DNA from: Saprospiraceae bacterium UBA7328
GTDB taxonomy: Bacteria > Bacteroidota > Bacteroidia > Chitinophagales > Saprospiraceae
NCBI GenBank assembly: GCA_002471345.1
Contig: DKPS01000015.1
Coordinates: 77,112 to 141,111 of the forward strand
Reading direction: 5' to 3'
Length of the DNA stretch: 64,000 nucleotides
Below the pieces are notes generated by a model. The model saw only the letters and a list, made by a program, of their open reading frames with translations. It did not search any database and was not told the origin of the DNA. Positions 53,336 through 63,561 of this stretch are shown one piece after another (the first letter of the stretch is position 1; the number at the start of each line of letters is the position of its first letter). The translations under genes were made by a program, and so were the position numbers.

Positions 53336-55261
53336 ATGATAAATATTACTCTTCCTGATGGTTCTAAGAGACAATATGATGCAAATGTTACAGCCATGGA
53401 TGTAGCAAAAAGTATCAGTGAAGGATTAGCTAGAAATGTACTTTCTGCCACAGTAAATAATGAGGTATGGGATGCTAACAGACCTATTGAAAAGGACTCC
53501 TCTCTTAAGCTTCATACCTGGAATGATAAAGAAGGAAAATCAACCTTCTGGCACAGCTCTGCCCACCTTTTTGCAGAAGCAGTAGAAGCTCTTTACCCAG
53601 GCACTAAATTTGGAATTGGTCCTTCTATTGAAAAAGGGTTTTATTATGATATTGATACTGGTGATATTCAGTTAAGCACTAATGATTTTCAAAAGATCGA
53701 AAAGAAAATGATTGAGCTTGCTAGAGAGAAAAATGAATATGTAAGAAAAGACATTTCTAAATCTGATGCTATCGCTTACTTTAAAGAGAAAAACGATGAA
53801 TATAAATTGGAATTACTTGAAGGGTTAGATGATGGCTCTATTACTTTTTATACTCAAGGTAATTTCACTGACCTTTGTCGAGGCCCACACATTCCTTCTA
53901 CAGCTCCTATCAAAGCTATAAAATTGATGAAAGTAGCTGGAGCATATTGGAGAGGTGATGAAAAACGGAAACAACTCACTCGAATCTATGGTATAACCTT
54001 TCCTAAGCAAAAAGAACTCACTGAATATCTAGAATTATTAGAAGAAGCTAAAAAAAGAGATCATAGAAAACTAGGCACAGAGATGGAGCTGTTCATGTTT
54101 TCTGAAAAGGTGGGTTCAGGACTTCCGTTGTGGTTGCCAAAGGGCACACAAGTGAGAGAACGACTTCAGAATTTTCTTAAAGAAGAGCAAGAAAAGAGAG
54201 GATATGAAATGGTCGTCACTCCACATATCGGACATAAAAATTTGTACATCACATCAGGTCACTATGCTAAGTATGGAGAAGATAGTTTCCAACCCATCCA
54301 TACGCCAAAGGAAGACGAAGAATTTTTACTTAAGCCAATGAATTGTCCGCACCATTGTGAAATCTATGGTGTGCGACCTCGATCATACAAAGAGTTGCCA
54401 CTAAGAATAGCAGAATTTGGAACAGTATACAGATATGAGCAGTCTGGTGAACTGCATGGTCTATCAAGAGTAAGAGGGTTTACTCAAGATGATGCCCACA
54501 TATTTTGCACCCCTGATCAATTGAAAGCTGAGTTTTTAAATGTCCTTGACCTCACTGAAACAGTCTTGAAAAAAATGGGCTTTGAATCGTACACGGCTCA
54601 AATTTCACTGAGAGACCCAGAGAATCCTGAAAAATATATTGGAAGTGACGAAAATTGGGAGATTGCTCAGGCAGCAATTATTGATGCCTGTAGTGAAGTA
54701 GAGTTAGAAACTGTAACAGAATTAGGGGAAGCAGCATTTTATGGTCCCAAATTAGATTTTATGATCAAAGATGCACTGGGAAGGTCTTGGCAATTAGGCA
54801 CCATACAAGTAGATTATACTTTGCCCGAAAGATTTGAGCTCGAATATACAGGCTCTGATAATCAGGCTCATCGTCCCGTAATGATCCACAGAGCTCCTTT
54901 TGGTTCGCTTGAACGATTTATGAGTATTTTGATAGAACATACAGGTGGTAACTTTCCGCTATGGCTTACTCCAGATCAATTTGCTATTCTTCTCATTAGT
55001 GATAAATTTCAAGGTTTTGCAGAAGAACTACAACGCGGCCTTGCTAAACATGATATCCGCGGATATATCGATGATAGATCAGAATCAATGGGCAAAAAAA
55101 TCAGAGATAATGAAATTAAAAAAGTGCCTTACATGATCATTATTGGTGAAAAAGAAGTCAATGCCAATATGCTTAATGTTAGAAAACATGGTGGTGAAGA
55201 TTTAGGGAGTATGTCTTTGGACCAATTTATTGAACACTTCAATGAAGAGCTTGGCAATTAA
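53336..55261 (+). CDS. thrS: Threonine--tRNA ligase
   Basis: A full-length class IIa ThrRS of 641 residues: TGS domain at the N-terminus ([10 protein letters not shown]), editing domain with [10 protein letters not shown] near residues 73-82, catalytic core with zinc ligand Cys337 ([10 protein letters not shown]), and C-terminal anticodon domain. The start is taken at 53336, since the family begins there; a TTG two codons earlier is less likely. It is convergent with the PH-domain gene (one base apart). Confidence 0.97.
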   Translation: MINITLPDGSKRQYDANVTAMDVAKSISEGLARNVLSATVNNEVWDANRPIEKDSSLKLHTWNDKEGKSTFWHSSAHLFAEAVEALYPGTKFGIGPSIEKGFYYDIDTGDIQLSTNDFQKIEKKMIELAREKNEYVRKDISKSDAIAYFKEKNDEYKLELLEGLDDGSITFYTQGNFTDLCRGPHIPSTAPIKAIKLMKVAGAYWRGDEKRKQLTRIYGITFPKQKELTEYLELLEEAKKRDHRKLGTEMELFMFSEKVGSGLPLWLPKGTQVRERLQNFLKEEQEKRGYEMVVTPHIGHKNLYITSGHYAKYGEDSFQPIHTPKEDEEFLLKPMNCPHHCEIYGVRPRSYKELPLRIAEFGTVYRYEQSGELHGLSRVRGFTQDDAHIFCTPDQLKAEFLNVLDLTETVLKKMGFESYTAQISLRDPENPEKYIGSDENWEIAQAAIIDACSEVELETVTELGEAAFYGPKLDFMIKDALGRSWQLGTIQVDYTLPERFELEYTGSDNQAHRPVMIHRAPFGSLERFMSILIEHTGGNFPLWLTPDQFAILLISDKFQGFAEELQRGLAKHDIRGYIDDRSESMGKKIRDNEIKKVPYMIIIGEKEVNANMLNVRKHGGEDLGSMSLDQFIEHFNEELGN

Positions 55262-55262
55262 A

Positions 55263-56762
55263 TTACATCCAAGCCTTCTTGCTTCTTTCTACCTCATACA
55301 GTAATTTATCCATAAGTGCCGCTGCTCTCTGTTCAGAGATAAATGGTATTTCGAGTGAGCCTGCAGCTGTATATATACGAAGAGATGCCAATTTTCTCCT
55401 CCACTGATAAGGGCTTTGAGTCATCGCTACATTCTGGATCTTAAAGGTAGGCATGAGCAAATGGCTAAAGCCTAATCCTCCACCTGATATTTGTAATTGA
55501 TCAGAATTAATTGAATACTTCTTCTTTTTATAACTTAACCATGTTATATAGGTGGCATAAATCATTATAGCTGTTAAGACAATAGCTGTTTTAATCCGGT
55601 AGAAATACAAATTAACGGCGATTGCAATACTAAACAATCCAATTATCCATCTGAAGGAATAATAGAAATAATGAATAGACACACTTTCGAAGCTCTGTGC
55701 ATAATTCAACTTCCCTAGCCATTCTTTTTTGACAAAATCAATTTTGTCTTCTGTGCATCCAGGAATTTTAAAATTATTTTTCACTTTTTGCTTAACTGCA
55801 TTTGCTCCGGCCTGCTGAAATGATAACTTATGAAAACCGAGTAATCGTTGAAGTATATTTTGACCCCAACTGATATATTGAATTTTTTTATCTACCGCTG
55901 CTACTTCTTTCCTGGTCAACAATCCCTGATTCAACTGAAATTTATCTTCATTTCTGAAAAAAGTCAGGTTTGCATGATTTAAAAATGTCGTCACTATGGA
56001 ATACAAAACAGAAAAGACTATCAATAAAAAGGCAATAATTATTGACTGTAAAAAAGAACGGTCTTCTAAAAAGGTATAAATGTTTTTGAAAATATCCTGT
56101 GGGTCTAAGTCTAACTGCCAGGAATATGCAAATGAAGAAAATATCAATCCAATTATAAGTCCTACGGGTTTGAAATGATTTTGAGTAAGACCTATTTTGA
56201 AAAGATCTGAGGTGGATAACGTAAGTATATTTTCTACTTCCTCTAGATTTTCATCCCCGTCCAAAACAGTATCTGAAACCTCTTTCTTTTTACGCTTTAG
56301 TATTTCACTTCTTAGCTTTTTTGCATTCTCCAGAGAAAGGGCATCAATCTGAATTTCTTTTTCTCCTGAGCCTGCTGTATCTATAGCTACCTCTGCGACA
56401 TTGAGCATTTGATGGAGAAAATTTTGTTTAAAATTCACAGATTGAATGCGCTCATATGGAACGTTTATATCGGATTTCTTGAGTATACCTTTTTTGATAA
56501 CCAATTCTGTGTCCGTAAGGCTATAATAGTACCTGAAGTATGCTATCACCGACCAAATTGTCGAAAAAACACCCATTCCTGCCGCGGCTAATTCCCATGT
56601 TTCCCAACCACCAGTGGAAGATCCTCGCCCCATAACGATGGGGATGATAAGAATCCATGCCTGTCCTACAAATGCTCTTAAAAATTTAAGGACAATAAAG
56701 ATTATTGCCAATATAGATTGGCGCTGAGGAATGGAAAAGTCTATGGCTTCATTCTTCTTCAT
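55263..56762 (-). CDS. PH-domain membrane protein (YdbT-like)
   Basis: A 499-residue protein with three bacterial PH (bPH_2) modules, each following a pair of transmembrane helices. PH signatures are visible near residues 75-160 (LVIKKGILKKSDINVPYERIQSV), 275-330 and 415-490 (SGGGLGFSHLLMP). It overlaps the smaller PH protein gene by 14 bp. The pair matches the YdbS/YdbT group of unknown function, thought to act in membrane stress or lipid balance. Confidence 0.87.
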   Translation of the reverse strand: MKKNEAIDFSIPQRQSILAIIFIVLKFLRAFVGQAWILIIPIVMGRGSSTGGWETWELAAAGMGVFSTIWSVIAYFRYYYSLTDTELVIKKGILKKSDINVPYERIQSVNFKQNFLHQMLNVAEVAIDTAGSGEKEIQIDALSLENAKKLRSEILKRKKKEVSDTVLDGDENLEEVENILTLSTSDLFKIGLTQNHFKPVGLIIGLIFSSFAYSWQLDLDPQDIFKNIYTFLEDRSFLQSIIIAFLLIVFSVLYSIVTTFLNHANLTFFRNEDKFQLNQGLLTRKEVAAVDKKIQYISWGQNILQRLLGFHKLSFQQAGANAVKQKVKNNFKIPGCTEDKIDFVKKEWLGKLNYAQSFESVSIHYFYYSFRWIIGLFSIAIAVNLYFYRIKTAIVLTAIMIYATYITWLSYKKKKYSINSDQLQISGGGLGFSHLLMPTFKIQNVAMTQSPYQWRRKLASLRIYTAAGSLEIPFISEQRAAALMDKLLYEVERSKKAWM

Positions 56763-57279
56763 CAGCTGCTGTCTTACCTAATACATACTCCTTTATATTA
56801 TGAGCCTTTTGGGGAGGAATTCCAGGAATGCTCATATCGCTAGAACTTCCTCCTGCTGTAAATATGCGTAATACACTAAGATCAAACATCCTTTGAATGG
56901 GTCCTTGCGTGACTTCAGCATGTTGGATTCTATTAAAAGGAATTACAGTTTTATGTCTCCAGAGTAATCCAGATTGATACAATATATCTTTTTCACGTAG
57001 TGCATATTTCTTTTTCTTGAAACCGAAATAGGTCAATAAAAAACTAGAAATAACAATTAGAATAATAATTATGGGTGCAATTATTTTAAGAAATCCAGGC
57101 AATTTATCAACTAGAAAAAACCAAGCTGTACCTCCACTTACCAGAATAATCAACCAAAAAATGAGATTGCTTATCATTTTCGCGGTGAGATAATCTTTGT
57201 GAAGTTCATTGAGATTTAATGTCTCTAAAGAAGGAAGAACATCTACATCGATTTGAGAATTTGTAAAAGGATCTTCCAT
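56749..57279 (-). CDS. PH-domain membrane protein (YdbS-like)
   Basis: A 176-residue protein with two transmembrane helices (about residues 36-85) and one bPH_2 domain at the C-terminus (YQSGLLWRHKTVIPFNRIQH). It is the small partner of the YdbT-like gene and overlaps it by 14 bp. It starts 12 bases after the ileS stop, so it is likely read through from ileS. The role is unknown. Confidence 0.87.
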   Translation of the reverse strand: MEDPFTNSQIDVDVLPSLETLNLNELHKDYLTAKMISNLIFWLIILVSGGTAWFFLVDKLPGFLKIIAPIIIILIVISSFLLTYFGFKKKKYALREKDILYQSGLLWRHKTVIPFNRIQHAEVTQGPIQRMFDLSVLRIFTAGGSSSDMSIPGIPPQKAHNIKEYVLGKTAADEEE

Positions 57280-57291
57280 ACATATTAATCT

Positions 57292-60200
57292 TTATGATTT
57301 TTTGATAGTTATTTGGGCATTAATAGCATCAGTCAATTCAAACGACTCAGCACTATCAATATTCTTAGACATAGAAATAGAATCAGCTAGCACTTCATTG
57401 CTTATAAACTTCTCAAAGTCTATGACAGCTTTCTCTACCTCCGCGCCACCATCTAAAGATACATGAATACGATCTGTCACATTATAATCATTAGACTTTC
57501 GCATATTTTGTATTCGATTAATAATCTCCTTTGCAATACCTTCAGAAACTAAGTCATCAGTTAAAATAACATCTAACGCTACAGTGATCTCCTTATCTGT
57601 CGCTACTTGTAATCCAGGCACGTCATCTGTGGTAATCACAAAATCTTCTAAACTCAAATTATACATTTCTCCTTCTATACTCAGGGAATACTCATTGGTT
57701 TTCTCAATACTGGAAATATCATCCTGATTCATCGTGTTGATGGCAGCAACTGCAGCCTTCATGTTTTTCCCCAATCGCTTTCCTAATGTCTTAAAATTAG
57801 GTTTGATCTTTTTATTGATTATTCCAGTAGTATCAGTAATATATTCTATCTCTTTGATATTCACTTCAGAAAGTATTAAAGCCTTCACTGCTTCTATTTG
57901 CTCTTGAAACTTTGCATCTAAGATTGGTATGATTACCTTTTTAAGAGGCTGTCGCACTCTTATTTTTTCCTTTTTTCGTAAAGATAGAATCAATGAACTT
58001 ATACGTTGCGCATAGTCCATTCTCTCTTCTAGGTCCTTATTAATCGCATTTTCATTCACTTCTGGAATAAAGGCTAAATGGACACTTCTGTGAGACTCTT
58101 TGCGTGTTACTTCATTTAAGTTTTTATATAACCAATCACCAAAAAATGGAGCAATAGGAGACATCAATTTTGAAACAGTAATTAAACAATGATATAATGT
58201 TTGGTAGGCAGCTTTCTTGTCATTAGTATACTCGCCTTTCCAAAATCTCCTTCTGCTTAGCCTAACATACCAATTGCTTAAATGGTCTTCAACAAATGAC
58301 TGAATCTTCCTTCCTGCATATGATGGTTCATAATCAGTATAATCAGCATCAACTTCTTTTATAAGTGTATTGAGAAGAGAAATAACCCATCTATCAATTT
58401 CAGACCTTTCATTCAGAGGAATTTCTTCTTCGCTGTATACAAATCCATCAATATTAGCATAAAGTGTGAAAAATGAATAGGTGTTATATAGTGTCCCTAA
58501 AAATTTACGCCTCACCTCATCCACACCACTCAAATCAAATTTCAAGTTGTCCCAAGGTTGAGCATTTGTCATCATATACCACCTTGTAGCATCCGCTCCA
58601 TATTCCTTTAATGTTGAAAAGGGGTCAACAACATTTCCTAGCCTCTTTGACATCTTCACCCCATTCTTATCTAAGACTAAGCCAGTAGAAACCACATTTT
58701 TAAAAGAAACATTATCCTTCACCATTGCGGCAATAGCATGAAGTGAATAAAACCATCCTCTTGTCTGGTCCACTCCTTCGCAGATAAAATCGGCCGGGAA
58801 AAGGCCTTCCAAATTGTCTGTACTGAATGGATAATGCCACTGAGCATAAGGCATTGCCCCAGAGTCAAACCAAACATCAATGAGGTCCGCTTCTCTTTTC
58901 ATTTCCTTGCCACTGTCAGAAACTAAAGTGACCCTGTCTATGTAAGGTTTGTGTAAATCTTCAGGCACCTCTTGATTCATATCCAATTTCTCATTTGCTT
59001 TTTGGATTTCTTCTGCCAACTGTGCAATTGATCCAATACAAATTTCTTCACCTCCATCTTCCGTTCTCCAGATTGGTAATGGTGTCCCCCAAAACCTCGA
59101 CCTACTCAGATTCCAATCCTGTAGATTTTCCAACCAATTACCAAACCGCTTTTCTCCTGTATGAGTAGGTTTCCAATTAATCGTATTATTCAACTCTACC
59201 ATCCTCTCTTTTCGAGCCGATGCCTTTACAAACCAACTGTCTAATGGGTAATACAAAATCGGCTTATCTGTCCTCCAGCAATGTGGATAATTGTGTTTGT
59301 ATTTTTGTACGTTAAAAGCTTTGTTGTCTGTTTTAAGCTTTATTGCAATATCTACATTAACATCTTTATAGCCTTCTTCATCACGATAGTCCTTCACATA
59401 ACGTCCAGAAAAATCAATCACTTCATCCACAAATTTTCCTTGCTTATCTACCAATGTCAATGACCCTATTCCATTCTTTTTACCAACCCTCATGTCATCT
59501 CCACCAAACGACGGGGCAATATGTACAATACCAGTACCGTCTTCTGTAGAAACAAAATCTCCAATGATCACTCTGAACGCGTCACCATCATTAGGTTCAG
59601 CATATGGCATCAATTGTTCATAATCCACATTTTCTAAATCAGCCCCTACATACTCGCCTACAATTGTAGCGGGTATAATTTTATCATTTGAATCAAAAGT
59701 TTCACAACTTACTTCCCATTGTTCTGATTTAAACCACTTTCCTTTGAGCGCGTCTGCTAGGACTACACTTACGGACTCTTTCGTATATGGATTAAAAGTT
59801 TTGACTTTGACATAATTGATTTTTTTGCCTACTGCCAAAGCTGTGTTAGAAGGAAGAGTCCATGGTGTGGTAGTCCATGCTATTATTCGAACATCTTCAT
59901 CTTCACTATCAAAGAGAAAAGTTGATTTATCATTCTTTATCACTTTAAATTGTGCTACAGCAGTAGTATCACTTACTTCTTGATACGCTCCTGGCATATT
60001 CAGTTCATGAGAACTTAACCCTGTTCCTGCTGCGGGAGAATAAGGTTGAATAGTATAGCCCTTATACATCAATCCTTGATCATACAAGTTTTTTAGTAAC
60101 CACCATATACTTTCTATATACTCCTTCTCAAATGTGATGTATGGATTGTCTAAATCTGCCCAATAACCCATCTTTCGAGTTAGGTCATCCCACATGTCTT

Positions 60201-60585
60201 TAAATTGTAAGACAGTTTTTCGGCACTCTTCATTGTACTGCTCTACAGTAATTTTTGTTCCAATATCCTCTTTTGTAATACCCAACTCCTTTTCTACCTT
60301 CAATTCTACAGGAAGACCATGAGTGTCCCATCCTCCTTTTCTGTCCACTTTTTTTCCTTTCATCGTGTGGTAACGACAAAAGAGATCCTTGACCGTACGA
60401 GCCATTACATGGTGAATTCCAGGCTTCCCATTTGCAGAAGGGGGCCCTTCATAAAAAACAAAAGTATTGTCATCTGGTCTCTCACTGATGCTCTTTTGAA
60501 ATATCTTTTCACTTTCCCAAAAGGATTGAATCTCCTTGTCTATGGCAGGTAAGTCTAGTCCTTTGAATTCGCGGTATTTCGCCAT
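57292..60585 (-). CDS. ileS: Isoleucine--tRNA ligase, long IleRS2-like type
   Basis: A 1097-residue class I synthetase of the longer, eukaryote-like IleRS type. The signature normally HxGH reads GIHH at residues 56-59 (NGKPGIHHVMART), with first and third residues swapped. KMSKR is at 644-648. Editing-domain motifs such as TTTPWTLPSNTALAV are present, and a long C-terminal anticodon region follows. A swapped GXHH motif is known in some IleRS2 enzymes and has been linked to mupirocin hyper-resistance. It heads a unit with the two PH-domain genes. Confidence 0.97.
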   Translation of the reverse strand: MAKYREFKGLDLPAIDKEIQSFWESEKIFQKSISERPDDNTFVFYEGPPSANGKPGIHHVMARTVKDLFCRYHTMKGKKVDRKGGWDTHGLPVELKVEKELGITKEDIGTKITVEQYNEECRKTVLQFKDMWDDLTRKMGYWADLDNPYITFEKEYIESIWWLLKNLYDQGLMYKGYTIQPYSPAAGTGLSSHELNMPGAYQEVSDTTAVAQFKVIKNDKSTFLFDSEDEDVRIIAWTTTPWTLPSNTALAVGKKINYVKVKTFNPYTKESVSVVLADALKGKWFKSEQWEVSCETFDSNDKIIPATIVGEYVGADLENVDYEQLMPYAEPNDGDAFRVIIGDFVSTEDGTGIVHIAPSFGGDDMRVGKKNGIGSLTLVDKQGKFVDEVIDFSGRYVKDYRDEEGYKDVNVDIAIKLKTDNKAFNVQKYKHNYPHCWRTDKPILYYPLDSWFVKASARKERMVELNNTINWKPTHTGEKRFGNWLENLQDWNLSRSRFWGTPLPIWRTEDGGEEICIGSIAQLAEEIQKANEKLDMNQEVPEDLHKPYIDRVTLVSDSGKEMKREADLIDVWFDSGAMPYAQWHYPFSTDNLEGLFPADFICEGVDQTRGWFYSLHAIAAMVKDNVSFKNVVSTGLVLDKNGVKMSKRLGNVVDPFSTLKEYGADATRWYMMTNAQPWDNLKFDLSGVDEVRRKFLGTLYNTYSFFTLYANIDGFVYSEEEIPLNERSEIDRWVISLLNTLIKEVDADYTDYEPSYAGRKIQSFVEDHLSNWYVRLSRRRFWKGEYTNDKKAAYQTLYHCLITVSKLMSPIAPFFGDWLYKNLNEVTRKESHRSVHLAFIPEVNENAINKDLEERMDYAQRISSLILSLRKKEKIRVRQPLKKVIIPILDAKFQEQIEAVKALILSEVNIKEIEYITDTTGIINKKIKPNFKTLGKRLGKNMKAAVAAINTMNQDDISSIEKTNEYSLSIEGEMYNLSLEDFVITTDDVPGLQVATDKEITVALDVILTDDLVSEGIAKEIINRIQNMRKSNDYNVTDRIHVSLDGGAEVEKAVIDFEKFISNEVLADSISMSKNIDSAESFELTDAINAQITIKKS

Positions 60586-60701
60586 GTATGTAGATGTAAA
60601 AATTGAATTGGCGAATATCGGGATTTATAAGATAAAAGGACGTCTAATATTAAATCTACAGGCTTTGAAAAGCTTAAGCACCATCTAGTTTCTATTCTAC
60701 T

Positions 60702-61196
60702 CTATCCCTTTTTCTTTTTACTATCCTTCATCACATCAATGATCAAAACTATGGTTAGAACCAAAGCGTCATCATGACCATCATCAATCTTGACATGATA
60801 GGTGTCGACAAATGAAGGAAAATTCTTAGATACTGATGCGAACTTTTCCTCTCCTTTATAAAAGTCATACTCCATTCCCCAGAAGTTTCCTTTGACATAA
60901 AAAGCATCAGAATCTTGAAGGGATTCAATAAATATTTCAGGAGGTATAGAAACACGGTTCTTAAAAAGACGATATGCTGGATCTCCATTTTCATGAATGA
61001 AAAAATTCTGTTTCCATGAAAACAGCTGTCTATGAAACTCATAAGTGACATTTCCTAAAGAATCTGCTAATGATGTGTGCTTTCTAAATGAAAATGGCTT
61101 GCCCTTGGCCATATATTCTTCATGTCCTTGATCATCAGTAATGATATATTTTCCACCAATAGCAAATGGCTTTTGCTCAATTTTATAATGTTTCAT
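60702..61196 (-). CDS. LURP-one-related (Tubby-like) protein
   Basis: A 164-residue soluble protein of the LURP-one-related family: MKHYKIEQKPFAIGGKYIIT at the start, a DDQGHEEYMAKG loop, TSLADSLGN, FFIHENGDPAYRLFK and a C-terminal helix (DDALVLTIVLIIDVMKD). The fold is a Tubby-like 12-stranded barrel around a hydrophobic helix. Function in bacteria is unclear. It lies between ileS and metG on the same strand; 116 bp of gap to ileS show no strong signal. Confidence 0.78.
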   Translation of the reverse strand: MKHYKIEQKPFAIGGKYIITDDQGHEEYMAKGKPFSFRKHTSLADSLGNVTYEFHRQLFSWKQNFFIHENGDPAYRLFKNRVSIPPEIFIESLQDSDAFYVKGNFWGMEYDFYKGEEKFASVSKNFPSFVDTYHVKIDDGHDDALVLTIVLIIDVMKDSKKKKG

Positions 61197-61270
61197 AAGG
61201 GAATATTGGAAAATGAATAATAGCTAAAGTACTTTGAAGAAAATAGATCAAGAAGCGTAATCACTACTTT

Positions 61271-63409
61271 TTATCGTACCACCATTCCATTCGGGAATGA
61301 GCCTTCAGCAGAAACAAAAGTCAATTTCCCATTTTCATCTTCCGCTAAAAGAATCATTCCCTGTGACATTACACCTCGAAGTTTCTTAGGGGCCAAATTA
61401 GCGACTACCATGATTTGTTTGCCAGGAAGTTCATCTGTTTGGTAATGTTCGGCTATACCAGAAACAATTGTGCGTTGCTCAAACCCCAAATCTACCTCTA
61501 ACTTCAATAGCTTATCAGTCTTTTCTACTTTCTCAGCAGTAAGTATTGTTGCTGTACGAAAGTCTAACTTCATGAAGTCATTGAACTCAATATTCTCTTT
61601 CAGAGGAATATGTTTTGACTGCTCTTCATTACCTTCTTCCGACTCTACCAGTTTCGCCTTCTCCGTTTCTATCATTTCATCTGGTATCCTAGAAAAAAGG
61701 TGAGTAGCTTTTTTAATTTGATGCCCTTCGTTGATTAATAACTCTCCTTCGCACAATTGATCTAACATTGACACTAAAGAGCCATTATCTATGTCATGAT
61801 TAAGACCCAATTGATCCCTCATCCTATTCGAGGCATTTGGCAAAAATGGTCTTATACAAACACTTAGGACAGTTACAATCTGGAGAGATAGGTTCATCAC
61901 CACTTTTACCAATTCTTCATCTTCTTTTATTGCTTTCCACGGCTCATTGAGTTGAAGAAGTTGATTTCCATTTTGGCTTATCTTTAAAACCATTTGAAGC
62001 GCACTTCTAAAATTGAAGTCTCTTATATTCTGATTAAGTTCATGAACGGCATCATGGAGAATAAGAAGTTCTGACTCATGAAAACCTGCTAAATCATCCT
62101 CCTCATAAGGTGATTCAAACATGATATTTGGGTCAAATTCAGGCACTTTGCCATCATAATACTTATGAGTAAGTACGATAACTCTATTAACAAAGTTGGC
62201 GAGATTATTCACCAATTCATTATTTACAGAATCTTGAAATGATTGCCATGTGAATTCGCTGTCTTTCTGCTCAGGCATGATTTTGATCATGTGATACCTG
62301 AGTTCATCAATTCTGTCTGGATAAATTTCAGCATATTCATTTACCCACACTGCCCAATTTTTAGAAGTTGAAATCTTATTCCCTTCCAGATTTACAAATT
62401 GATTAGCGGGGACATTTATAGGTAGATTGTATCCTCCATGAGCTTTAAGAATAGCAGGAAAAATAAGGCAGTGAAAAACAATATTGTCCTTTCCAATAAA
62501 ATGAATCAAAGCTGTATCGTCACTTTTCCAGTATGTCTCCCAGTCCTTTCCATTGTCTTGTGCCCATTGTTTAGTGGCAGAAATGTAGCCTATTGGGGCA
62601 TCAAGCCAGACATAGAGTTTTTTTCCCTCACTTCCTTGAACTTCTTCAGGCACATCAACTCCCCAGTCCAAATCTCTAGTCATAGACCTTGGCACTAATC
62701 CACCATCTAGCCAACTTTTGCACTGACCTAAAACATGGTTTTTCCATTTAGAAGGATCATGATACTCTTCACCATCAATAGTGCCGTCTGAAATCCACTC
62801 CTTTAACCAATTTTCATATTTATCCAAGGGAAGATACCAGTGCTTTGTTGATTTTAAGATTGGTTTTGCTCCAGACAGGGTTGACAATGGATTGATCAGT
62901 TCAGTAGGGCTCAAGCTGCTACCACAGTTTTCACACTGATCTCCATAAGCATCTTTTTTACCACATTTAGGACATTCTCCTTTGATATATCTATCTGCTA
63001 AAAACTGTTTAGCCTCATCGTCATAGTATTGATCCGATTCCTTTTCTATAAACTCTCCTTTATCGTACAACATCTTGAAAAAGTCCTGAGATGTTTCATG
63101 ATGAATTGGTTCAGAGGTGCGATGATATATGTCAAATGATATATTCATCTGTTCAAAGGCCTTTTCAAAGAGAGTATGATACTTATCAATGATTTCTTTG
63201 GGAGTTGTATTTTCTTTTAAAGCTTTAATAGTAATCGCAGCACCATGTTCATCTGATCCACATACCCATACCACATCCTTATCCATCATTCTTAAAAACC
63301 TCACATAAACATCTGCAGACAGATATGCTCCCGCTAGATGACCAATATGTAATGGACCATTGGCATAAGGAAGTGCAGATGTGATGAGATATCGTGACGG
63401 ATTGTTCAT
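61271..63409 (-). CDS. metG: Methionine--tRNA ligase
   Basis: A 712-residue MetRS. It has the HIGH motif in ANGPLHIGHLAG, a zinc knot with CPKCGKKDAYGDQCENCG, the KMSKS variant KISTSKNW, and a C-terminal EMAPII-like tRNA-binding domain (DFRTATILTAEKVEKTDKLL). The ATG at 63409 (MNNPSRYLIT) is preferred over the TTG three codons upstream. A -7 promoter motif lies 27 bp upstream. Confidence 0.97.
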   Translation of the reverse strand: MNNPSRYLITSALPYANGPLHIGHLAGAYLSADVYVRFLRMMDKDVVWVCGSDEHGAAITIKALKENTTPKEIIDKYHTLFEKAFEQMNISFDIYHRTSEPIHHETSQDFFKMLYDKGEFIEKESDQYYDDEAKQFLADRYIKGECPKCGKKDAYGDQCENCGSSLSPTELINPLSTLSGAKPILKSTKHWYLPLDKYENWLKEWISDGTIDGEEYHDPSKWKNHVLGQCKSWLDGGLVPRSMTRDLDWGVDVPEEVQGSEGKKLYVWLDAPIGYISATKQWAQDNGKDWETYWKSDDTALIHFIGKDNIVFHCLIFPAILKAHGGYNLPINVPANQFVNLEGNKISTSKNWAVWVNEYAEIYPDRIDELRYHMIKIMPEQKDSEFTWQSFQDSVNNELVNNLANFVNRVIVLTHKYYDGKVPEFDPNIMFESPYEEDDLAGFHESELLILHDAVHELNQNIRDFNFRSALQMVLKISQNGNQLLQLNEPWKAIKEDEELVKVVMNLSLQIVTVLSVCIRPFLPNASNRMRDQLGLNHDIDNGSLVSMLDQLCEGELLINEGHQIKKATHLFSRIPDEMIETEKAKLVESEEGNEEQSKHIPLKENIEFNDFMKLDFRTATILTAEKVEKTDKLLKLEVDLGFEQRTIVSGIAEHYQTDELPGKQIMVVANLAPKKLRGVMSQGMILLAEDENGKLTFVSAEGSFPNGMVVR

Positions 63410-63435
63410 AATAAACAAACTGGGATATTAATCGG

Positions 63436-63443
63436 CAAAAATA
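63436..63443 (-). promoter_or_regulatory. -7 promoter motif for metG
   Basis: On the minus strand this reads TATTTTTG, matching TAnnTTTG, 26 bp before the metG ATG. No -33 element is visible. Confidence 0.45.
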
Positions 63444-63561
63444 GATATAGAAATTATATTAATAGTTAAATTTTAAATGTATTTTTTCCGCTATAAAAAT
63501 TAAATATTCAAATTTCTTGTAATTGGCAGAATCTCCTTCTCGTTCTCAACTGTTTCTTAAA

